From JAMQPK01 sp035937795 (GTDB lineage Bacteria > Acidobacteriota > Vicinamibacteria > Vicinamibacterales > JAMQPK01), in the NCBI GenBank assembly GCA_035937795.1, contig DASZHO010000098.1:1-8973 (forward strand): DNA of 8,973 bases. The letters run 5' to 3'. A model generated the notes under the pieces. It searched no databases, had not been told where the DNA came from, and saw only the letters and a program-made list of their open reading frames with translations. The position numbers and the translations under genes were made by a program. Positions 1 through 6,157 of this stretch are shown piece after piece. The stretch's first letter is position 1, and each line of letters starts with the position of its first letter.

Positions 1-141
1 CCGGTCGCGCCCGGCACCTCGGGGACGCGTTATTTCGCCACCAGCGAAGCGCAGACGATCTTCCAGAATACCGGCGCGCCCATCACCGCGATTAGCGCGG
101 CCGGCACTCCGACGCCCAATACGGCGGCGCCTCTCAAGTAA
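1..141 (+). CDS. Type IV pilin, C-terminal end only (5' partial)
   Basis: Frame 1 is open from the first base to a TAA at 139-141 and gives 46 residues, so the gene starts upstream of the window. The visible tail (G-T-R-Y-F, then I-F-Q-N-T, then T-P-T-P-N-T and a terminal P-L-K) matches the C-terminus of the complete pilin at 224-757 at about 32 of 46 aligned positions with one 1-residue gap. This is therefore the end of a paralogous pilin subunit. The methylated N-terminal helix, which would prove the family on its own, lies outside the window. Third codon positions have diverged, so the duplication is not very recent. An intrinsic terminator follows 27 nt after the stop. The gene is probably a major or alternative pilin that would be processed by the PilD encoded at 3462-4223. 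Confidence 0.85.
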   Translation, partial: PVAPGTSGTRYFATSEAQTIFQNTGAPITAISAAGTPTPNTAAPLK

Positions 142-168
142 GGTAAAGTCCCTGTTCGAGCACGACGA

Positions 169-203
169 GGGGGATGTTCGCGAGGCGACATCCCCCTTTT
201 TTT
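169..203 (+). terminator. Intrinsic terminator between tandem pilin genes
   Basis: A 9-bp perfect stem (GGGGGATGT at 169-177 with ACATCCCCC at 188-196) is followed immediately by seven T residues (197-203). The loop can add a 3-bp CGC/GCG extension with one bulged T. This is a textbook rho-independent terminator for the upstream pilin. It ends only 20 nt before the start of the next pilin, so it also sits in the path of any read-through transcript and could act as an attenuator. No convincing promoter was seen between 142 and 223. Confidence 0.9.
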
Positions 204-223
204 CGGGCGCAAATGAGATGACT

Positions 224-757
224 ATGAAGAGCACAAAGGGCTTTACGCTGATCGAGCTGTTGATCGTCGTGGCGATCATCGGCATCATCGCCGCGATTGC
301 AGTGCCCGGCCTTCTGCGTGCTCGCATGGCCGGCAACGAGGCGTCGGCGATTGGATCGCTCCGCGCCATCAACAGCGCGAACATCAACTATCAGACCAAT
401 TGCGCGAATGGCGCCGGCTATGCCAACTCGCTGATTGTTCTCGGCACGCCACCGACGGCCGGCGGCCAGCCGTTTATCAGCCCCGACCTGGGCGTGGCGA
501 CCCCTGTGATCAAGAGCGGCTACAGCATTGACTACGCGAACGTCGGCACGGCCGTTAATACAAATACGTGCGTCACCGCCGTCGTGACCGCTTCGCCGCA
601 GTACTTCCTGGCCGCAGCTCCCGTATCGGCGGGTACGACTGGGACGCGCTACTTCGGGTCGAGCGAGCTCCAGTCGATTTTCCAGGATACGGCCGCCATT
701 ACCGCCATCAGCACGACCGGAACGCCGACTCCGAATACCGCGATACCGATCAAGTAA
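224..757 (+). CDS. pilA: Type IV pilin (PilA-like major pilin)
   Basis: This is a 177-residue prepilin. It has a very short basic leader (M-K-S-T-K-G), then the type III signal peptide cleavage site G6|F7 and the sequence FTLIELLIVVAIIGIIAAIA. Glu11 is Glu5 of the mature protein, the residue needed for subunit docking and Phe1 methylation. The hydrophobic helix ends near residue 28 (A-V-P-G-L-L), as in PilA/GspG-type pilins, and is followed by R-A-R-M-A-G-N-E-A-S-A-I-G-S-L-R, a pattern I associate with acidobacterial and delta-proteobacterial pilins. Two cysteines, at about 60 and 116, could form a disulfide in the globular head. The start at 224 is preferred over the in-frame ATG at 218, because GAG at 215-217 then sits 6 nt upstream as a ribosome site. 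The C-terminus is a close paralogue of the gene ending at 141. The alternative is a minor pilin, but the size and tandem duplication favour a fibre subunit. Confidence 0.9.
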   Translation: MKSTKGFTLIELLIVVAIIGIIAAIAVPGLLRARMAGNEASAIGSLRAINSANINYQTNCANGAGYANSLIVLGTPPTAGGQPFISPDLGVATPVIKSGYSIDYANVGTAVNTNTCVTAVVTASPQYFLAAAPVSAGTTGTRYFGSSELQSIFQDTAAITAISTTGTPTPNTAIPIK

Positions 758-783
758 TCTCGGGCCGATAATACTCACGGCGC

Positions 784-1755
<972 letters not shown>

Positions 1756-1756
1756 G

Positions 1757-2563
1757 ATGCGTGTGGTCCTTTGCATCGCGTTGAACGTGTTCAAGGAATC
1801 GGTCCGCGACAAGGTGCTCTATAACCTGGTCATCTTCGCGGTCTTTCTCATGGCGGTGTCCTACCTGCTCGGCCAGCTCACGGCGGGCCAGGACATCAAG
1901 ATCATCAAGGACCTGGGGCTGGCGTCGATTTCGATTTTCGGCCTGTTCATCGCCGTCTTTATCGGCATCGGGCTCGTCTCGAAGGAAGTCGAGCGTCGCA
2001 GTATTTACACGCTGCTCTCGAAGCCGATCCGGCGCCAGGAATTCATCATCGGGAAATACTTGGGCTTGGTGCTCACGCTCCTGGTCAACATCACGGTCAT
2101 GACGGCGGCCTATTACACGGTACTCGCCTGCATGGCGTGGGCAGCGGGCGGATGGTTTCTCGCCGGATGGGAGGCGCCGGCGGTCGATCCCGCGTTGTTG
2201 AAAGCCGTCGCGATGATCTTTCTCCAGCTCATGATGGTGACCGCGCTCGCGCTGCTGTTTTCCACCTTTACGAGCCCTATTCTCGCGACAGTGCTCACCT
2301 TCGGGCTATACATCGTCGGCCAGTTCAACGGCGATCTCAGGCATTTCGAGACGGTCGTGCCGTCCAGGCCCGTCGCTGCCTTTGCGCGCGCGTTGTACTA
2401 CCTCCTGCCGAATTTCGCGCCGCTCGACATCAAGGCCAGCGTCGTGCACGCCCTGCCCGTGCGCGCCGGATTCCTGCTCCTGAACACCGCCTACGCGCTC
2501 ATCTACATCAGCGCGCTCCTGGGGGCGGCGACCGTTATTTTCGTGCGCCGGGATTTCAAATGA
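1757..2563 (+). CDS. ABC-2 type transporter permease (PilI-like)
   Basis: This 268-residue integral membrane protein has about six hydrophobic segments, at roughly 22-40, 55-74, 101-125, 148-170, 174-190 and 237-263. The cytoplasmic stretch E-V-E-R-R-S-I-Y-T-L-L-S-K-P-I-R (77-92), followed by E-F-I-I-G-K-Y-L-G, is the characteristic loop of NosY/ABC-2 permeases. The start at 1757 was chosen because the protein then begins M-R-V-V-L-C-I-A-L-N-V-F-K-E, as is usual in this family. AGGGAG at 1741-1746 lies 10 nt upstream, and the ATG follows the ATPase stop by 1 nt. An in-frame ATG at 1730 would add nine unlikely residues (S-S-P-G-S-R-P-R). It would form a heterotetramer with the upstream ATPase. 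The substrate is unknown; in this context a role in pilus assembly, as for M. xanthus PilI, is the leading inference. Confidence 0.9.
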   Translation: MRVVLCIALNVFKESVRDKVLYNLVIFAVFLMAVSYLLGQLTAGQDIKIIKDLGLASISIFGLFIAVFIGIGLVSKEVERRSIYTLLSKPIRRQEFIIGKYLGLVLTLLVNITVMTAAYYTVLACMAWAAGGWFLAGWEAPAVDPALLKAVAMIFLQLMMVTALALLFSTFTSPILATVLTFGLYIVGQFNGDLRHFETVVPSRPVAAFARALYYLLPNFAPLDIKASVVHALPVRAGFLLLNTAYALIYISALLGAATVIFVRRDFK

Positions 2564-3465
2564 TCGCAAAGCTCACCGCACGGCTCCTTGCGGCGACCTT
2601 CGTGCTGCTCGCAATGGCGGTGGCTGTGGAAATTCATCGCGATCGCGTCTACGCCGAGAACGCGCCGCTGGACGATGGGCTGTTGTACATCCAATCGGAC
2701 ACCGTCCTGAAGAAAGCCGCGCTCTCCTACGACGCGGTGCTCGCCGATGTTTACTGGATTCGCGCGCTTCAGCATTTCGGCTACTACCGTCTCCATCGGG
2801 ACGCGCCCGAGCGCTACCGGCTGCTCTATCCGCTGTTGAATTTGACGACGACCCTGGATCCGGACTTTATGATGGCGTACCGGTTCGGAGCGATCTTTCT
2901 GTCCGAACCGGATCCGGGCGGCGCAGGCCGGCCCGATCTGGCGGTGAAGCTCCTCGAAAAAGGGGTGCAGGCGACGCCGGAAAAATGGCAGTACTACCAC
3001 GATATCGGCTTTGTCTATTACTGGCACCTGAAAGACTACAAGAAGGCCGCGGAGTGGTTCGATCGCGGAGGAAAGGTGCCCGGGAGCCCATGGTGGCTGC
3101 GCACCTATGCCGCGGTCATGCTGACGCGCGGCGGCGATCGGCAGGCGTCGCGGACGATGTGGATGAACCTGCAGCAGACCACCGACAACGATTGGGTACG
3201 CACGAGCGCCGAACTTCGATTGACGCAGCTCGACGCCCTCGATCAAATCGATGCCCTTACGCGCGTCAGGGATGAGTTCAATCGCCGGCAGGGAAGGATG
3301 CCCGAGACCTGGGAAGACCTCGTCAAAGCCGGGTTGTTGCGCGCCGTTCCAGTCGATCCTACCGGGACCCCCTACGAGCTGAACTTCCACACCGGCGAGA
3401 TTGGCGTGTCGCGCGAGTCGAAGCTCTCGCCCCTCCCAACCGAGCCGGAGCCGGGCCGCCGATGA
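2560..3465 (+). CDS. Membrane-anchored TPR protein with GspG-like C-terminal segment
   Basis: This 301-residue protein starts at an ATG that overlaps the permease stop (ATGA at 2560-2563), with GGGA about 6 nt upstream. Residues 1-24 form one hydrophobic segment after a short basic start, so it is an uncleaved anchor or a signal peptide. Residues about 85-205 are helical and TPR-like: Y-R-L-L-Y-P-L-L, then D-P-D-F-M-M-A-Y-R, then A-V-K-L-L-E-K-G, then W-Q-Y-Y-H-D-I-G-F-V-Y-Y and A-A-E-W-F-D-R-G. The last about 55 residues differ: P-E-T-W-E-D-L-V-K-A-G-L-L followed by P-V-D-P-T-G-T-P-Y-E-L (about 264-274), which resembles the calcium-site loop region of GspG-type pseudopilins. It probably scaffolds protein contacts at the periplasmic face for the ABC pair or pilus platform. 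Its place in the operon resembles an accessory assembly factor; I do not recognise a named orthologue. The open frame extends upstream to 2137, but that part is only the shadow of the permease. Confidence 0.85.
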   Translation: MIAKLTARLLAATFVLLAMAVAVEIHRDRVYAENAPLDDGLLYIQSDTVLKKAALSYDAVLADVYWIRALQHFGYYRLHRDAPERYRLLYPLLNLTTTLDPDFMMAYRFGAIFLSEPDPGGAGRPDLAVKLLEKGVQATPEKWQYYHDIGFVYYWHLKDYKKAAEWFDRGGKVPGSPWWLRTYAAVMLTRGGDRQASRTMWMNLQQTTDNDWVRTSAELRLTQLDALDQIDALTRVRDEFNRRQGRMPETWEDLVKAGLLRAVPVDPTGTPYELNFHTGEIGVSRESKLSPLPTEPEPGRR

Positions 3466-4223
3466 TCTTCGGTGCTGTCTTCGTGACCGCCATGGGGTTG
3501 ATGATCGGCAGCTTCCTCAACGTCTGTATCCATCGCCTGCCGTTGGACGAGTCCATCGTCTGGCCGGCATCGCGGTGTCCGAAGTGCCGCATGGCGCTCA
3601 AGCCGTACGACAACATTCCGGTCATCAGTTACGCGATCTTGCGAGGACGATGCCGCGGCTGTGGAAACCCGATTTCCTGGCAGTATCCGGTGGTCGAGCT
3701 GCTCACCGCCGGCCTGTTCCTCGCGGCGTACCTGCTGTATCCGCCGGCGCTGATGTTTCAGCGCATCGTCTTTGTCTGCGCGATGATCGTGCTGTTTTTC
3801 ATCGATCTCGAACATCACCGTCTGCCGAACGAAATCACGTTGCCCGGCATCGTGGTCGGCTTCGCGTGCAGTTTCGTCATGCCTCCGGGCTGGGTCAGCT
3901 CACTCCTCGGCATTCTGCTCGGCGGCGGCGTGCTCTGGCTGCTGGCCACGCTCTGGTGGCTGATCCGCCACGAAGAGGGCATGGGCTTCGGTGATGTGAA
4001 GATGCTCGCGATGATCGGCGCCTTTCTCGGATGGAAGCTCATGCTGGCGACTCTTTTCGTGTCGACCATCCTCGGTTCGGTGATCGGCGTCGGCCTGATC
4101 GTGACAAAGAAAGGCAACATGAAGACAGCGCTGCCCTTCGGCTGCTTTCTGGCCATCGGCGCCATTCTCGCCGGCGCGGCCGGCGACCGCGCGGTGAACT
4201 GGTACCTGTCCCTCTATCCATGA
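3462..4223 (+). CDS. pilD: Prepilin peptidase / N-methyltransferase PilD
   Basis: This 253-residue polytopic membrane protein removes prepilin leaders after Gly and methylates the new N-terminus. Features are in the expected order. The N-terminal stretch G-S-F-L-N-V-C-I-H-R-L-P is at 16-27. Two zinc-type cysteine pairs, C-P-K-C (39-42) and C-R-G-C (64-67), mark the methyltransferase half. The two catalytic aspartates of this GxGD-class protease are Asp115 in F-F-I-D-L-E-H-H-R-L-P and Asp178 in G-F-G-D-V-K-M-L. The late P-F-G-C-F-L-A-I-G-A motif (225-234) is present. Both active sites look intact and the length is normal for the bifunctional form. The start overlaps the TPR stop (ATGA, 3462-3465) and the stop overlaps the kinase start. 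Likely substrates encoded nearby are the two pilins and the PilV-, PilW- and probably PilX-like proteins. Confidence 0.97.
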   Translation: MIFGAVFVTAMGLMIGSFLNVCIHRLPLDESIVWPASRCPKCRMALKPYDNIPVISYAILRGRCRGCGNPISWQYPVVELLTAGLFLAAYLLYPPALMFQRIVFVCAMIVLFFIDLEHHRLPNEITLPGIVVGFACSFVMPPGWVSSLLGILLGGGVLWLLATLWWLIRHEEGMGFGDVKMLAMIGAFLGWKLMLATLFVSTILGSVIGVGLIVTKKGNMKTALPFGCFLAIGAILAGAAGDRAVNWYLSLYP

Positions 4224-5497
4224 CGCCCGTGGCGTCCCTCCTCATCGGACTCACCGCCATCGTTGCGGCCCTTGTGGGCCTGCTGGTGTTCGCCGTGTTG
4301 CGCCTTTCGGCGGCCGCCCGCAGTTCCACGCGCTATTTGAGCGAGAACCGGTCCGAAACCGCGTTCGTCACGGCAGCGCTGCACGACGCGCTGACCAAGC
4401 TCAAGGCACAGGAACGGGAAATGTCGGCGCGCGCGGAAGCGTCCGAACGGCTGAGCGGAGAGATCGTCGAAAGCATCACCGCCGGCCTCCTCGTCGTCGG
4501 CAGCGACCAGAACATGCGCATTCTCAATCCCGGCGCGCGCCGCATGTTGAACCTGCCCGAAAGCGCGGTCTCGATGAACTATCGCGCCGTCTTGCACGGC
4601 TTCGTCCCGCTGGCGCTCGTGATCGAGGAATGCCTGCGGACCGGCCGCCCGATCGTCAGACGCAAACTTGCGATCGCCTCCAGCAATCAGCCTGTGACCC
4701 ACCTTGGTGTCAGCGTGTCGCCGCTGTCGGACGGGCGCAATCAGCTTCACGGCGTGATTTGTTTGTTCACCGATCTCACGCCGGTGATTGAGATGGAAGA
4801 GCAGCTTCGACTGAAAGACAGCTTCGCGCGAGTGGGGGAGCTCACGGCGGGCATCGCCCACGAATTCCGCAACGGCCTGGCGACGATTCACGGATACGCG
4901 CGCCTGCTCGACCTGAACGCCATGCCGGCACCTTATCACCCGTACGTGGAAGGCATCCGCCAGGAGACCGATTCGCTGGGGCAGGTGGTCACGAACTTCC
5001 TGAATTTCGCCAACCCCACCCAGGTGTCCCTCTCGCCGGTCGACTTGCGCGTGATCGCCGAGCGCGCCGCGGACGAAGTGCGCGGCGAAGCAAAAGCGCA
5101 CGGCGGAACCGTCGAGGTGACGGGCCTGTTCCCCGTGATCGACGGCGACGACGTGCTGCTCAAGCAGGCATTCAGCAACCTGCTGCGCAATGCCGTGGAA
5201 GCGAGCGTCGACGCATCGCGGGCGCCGCGGGTGACGATTGATGGCCAGGTCGAAGGGAATTACGTGCGCGTGTCGGTCGCCGACAACGGCCCGGGCATCC
5301 GGGAGTCTGACCGCGAGCGGATTTTCGCGCCATTTTTCTCCACAAAGGGGCGCGGCACTGGCCTCGGTCTCGCGCTCGTGCAAAAGATCATCGTCACGCA
5401 TAACGGCCGCATCCACGTGTCCGCGTCCCCCCTGGGCGGCGCCAGCCTTCAAGTGGTGCTTCCGATCGCCGCGCCGGACGAAACCCTCGATCTGTAG
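4220..5497 (+). CDS. PAS-domain sensor histidine kinase (PilS/NtrB-like)
   Basis: This 425-residue kinase starts at an ATG overlapping the PilD stop (4220-4223). A single transmembrane helix (about 4-28) is followed by a probable coiled coil (about 45-80), a PAS domain (about 81-190, beginning E-I-V-E-S-I-T-A-G-L-L-V-V) and the catalytic core. The H-box is A-G-I-A-H-E-F-R-N-G-L with phospho-acceptor His214; the usual Pro of H-E-x-R-N-P-L is Gly here. The HATPase domain shows an N-box with Asn320 and Asn324 (F-S-N-L-L-R-N-A-V-E-A), G1 D-N-G-P-G-I (355-360), an F-box P-F-F-S-T-K and G2 G-R-G-T-G-L-G-L (377-384). This is the NtrB/PilS class, which normally pairs with sigma-54 activators. No response regulator follows, so its partner must be elsewhere. 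Having one membrane helix instead of the six of Pseudomonas PilS argues against strict orthology. The frame is open back to 4031, but that region encodes PilD. Confidence 0.93.
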   Translation: MTPVASLLIGLTAIVAALVGLLVFAVLRLSAAARSSTRYLSENRSETAFVTAALHDALTKLKAQEREMSARAEASERLSGEIVESITAGLLVVGSDQNMRILNPGARRMLNLPESAVSMNYRAVLHGFVPLALVIEECLRTGRPIVRRKLAIASSNQPVTHLGVSVSPLSDGRNQLHGVICLFTDLTPVIEMEEQLRLKDSFARVGELTAGIAHEFRNGLATIHGYARLLDLNAMPAPYHPYVEGIRQETDSLGQVVTNFLNFANPTQVSLSPVDLRVIAERAADEVRGEAKAHGGTVEVTGLFPVIDGDDVLLKQAFSNLLRNAVEASVDASRAPRVTIDGQVEGNYVRVSVADNGPGIRESDRERIFAPFFSTKGRGTGLGLALVQKIIVTHNGRIHVSASPLGGASLQVVLPIAAPDETLDL

Positions 5498-5555
5498 ATT
5501 TTTCACTGCCGGCGGCCTCGATCGCGTCGCAGTTATTGCGCGCTCCTCTCTTGGA

Positions 5556-5614
5556 GCGGCGCGAGACCGGCCGATCGCCAAGGGTTCAGGCCCTTGCCGG
5601 ACGTGGAGCGCCGC
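5556..5614. repeat. Nested inverted repeat between kinase and PilV-like gene
   Basis: Three concentric inverted repeats are visible: GCGGCGC (5556-5562) with GCGCCGC (5608-5614), CCGGC (5567-5571) with GCCGG (5596-5600), and AAGGG (5580-5584) with CCCTT (5591-5595) closing a 6-nt loop. The left end reads AGCGGCGCG, the same 9 nt that open the palindromic cores at 6191 and 7501. It may therefore be a degenerate third member of that family, but in GC-rich DNA this could be chance. There is no T-tract, so it is not a standard terminator. Apart from this and the promoter-like match at 5604, nothing else is seen in the gap 5498-5637. Confidence 0.4.
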
Positions 5615-5619
5615 TTGCA
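5604..5619 (+). promoter_or_regulatory. Candidate sigma-54 (-24/-12) promoter
   Basis: TGGAGCG-N4-TTGCA matches the sigma-54 consensus TGGCACG-N4-TTGC(A/T) with exact GG-to-GC spacing and two mismatches in the -24 half. Transcription would start near 5630, only about 8 nt before the preferred PilV-like start at 5638. Sigma-54 control of pilin genes by PilS/PilR is established in several bacteria, and the gene just upstream is a kinase of that class. The match is weak, overlaps a hairpin arm and may be fortuitous. Confidence 0.25.
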
Positions 5620-5637
5620 ATTGCGACGCACACATCG

Positions 5638-6156
5638 ATGCGGTCAAGCATCCACGCGGCGCCCGCGCGGCCGAAGCTCGCGCAACCCCCGCTATCCCAC
5701 GACGGGTTCTCGCTGGTCGAAGCGATGGTGGCCGCCACGCTGCTTGCCGTAGCGCTCACTGCGCTGGCCGCACTGTTTGGCATCGCGATGAAAAATGTCG
5801 CGGTAGCAAGGAACGGGACGGTTGCCGCGGTGCTGGCCGCGCAGAAAATGGAGGAGTTGAGCGGCGCCCTTCTCACGCCATCGCCGGCGAATACGCTTCA
5901 GGCAGCGACCGACGGGTACGTCGATTACCTGGATCCGGACGGCAACGAGCTCGGGGGCGGTACCCTCATTCCCGATAACACGGCCTATATCCGGCGCTGG
6001 TACGTCGAGGCGCTGCCGGGCAGTCCGAATAGTACCGTCGTCGTTCAAGTGCTCGTGACACGCCGTCGCGATCGTGGCCAGGCGGACCAGGGCTCTGTTG
6101 CGCGCGCGCCAGAGGAGGCGCGACTCGTCGCGGTGAGAACGAGGCTGGCTCCCTGA
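5638..6156 (+). CDS. PilV-like minor pilin / pseudopilin
   Basis: This 172-residue prepilin has a 23-residue leader ending H-D-G|F. The sequence F-S-L-V-E-A-M-V-A-A-T-L-L-A-V-A-L-T-A-L follows, with Glu28 equal to mature Glu5. This S-L-V-E-A-M version and the downstream A-A-Q-K-M-E-E-L (67-74) are typical of PilV/GspI-type minor pilins. The globular part includes T-D-G-Y-V-D-Y-L-D-P-D-G (91-102) and R-R-W-Y-V-E (119-124), the latter a common PilV-family beta-strand motif, and ends with a polar charged tail. ATG 5638 was chosen because the frame extends upstream only to a TTG at 5536, which would give an implausible 57-residue leader. No good ribosome site is visible. The stop is 1 nt before the PilW-like start. 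It probably belongs to the tip/priming complex of the pilus with the next two genes. Confidence 0.85.
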   Translation: MRSSIHAAPARPKLAQPPLSHDGFSLVEAMVAATLLAVALTALAALFGIAMKNVAVARNGTVAAVLAAQKMEELSGALLTPSPANTLQAATDGYVDYLDPDGNELGGGTLIPDNTAYIRRWYVEALPGSPNSTVVVQVLVTRRRDRGQADQGSVARAPEEARLVAVRTRLAP

Positions 6157-6157
6157 A

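Noticed and set aside
30..212. Small minus-strand open frames around the first pilin and terminator
   Set aside because: They cross the terminator stem and a pilin coding end and show no domain or initiation signal.
2137..2559. Upstream extension of the TPR frame
   Set aside because: This stretch encodes the permease in another frame. The translation before Met at 2560 is Arg/Ala-rich noise, and the ATGA overlap with a hydrophobic N-terminus fixes the start.
2503..3390. Minus-strand open frame of 295 codons opposite the TPR gene
   Set aside because: Same reason: shadow of a supported plus-strand gene, with no domain signal.
4031..4219. Upstream extension of the kinase frame into PilD
   Set aside because: The extension lies over the conserved PilD C-terminus and is His/Arg-rich without sense. 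The start at 4220 places the membrane helix at the N-terminus.
5536..5637. TTG-initiated extension of the PilV-like gene
   Set aside because: It would give a 57-residue prepilin leader, far beyond normal, and would cover the nested inverted repeat.
4214..5647. Long minus-strand open frame (477 codons) opposite the histidine kinase
   Set aside because: The plus strand encodes a kinase with every catalytic motif. The minus translation is low complexity, rich in Arg/His/Ala, with no recognisable domain, as expected of the antisense of GC-rich coding DNA.
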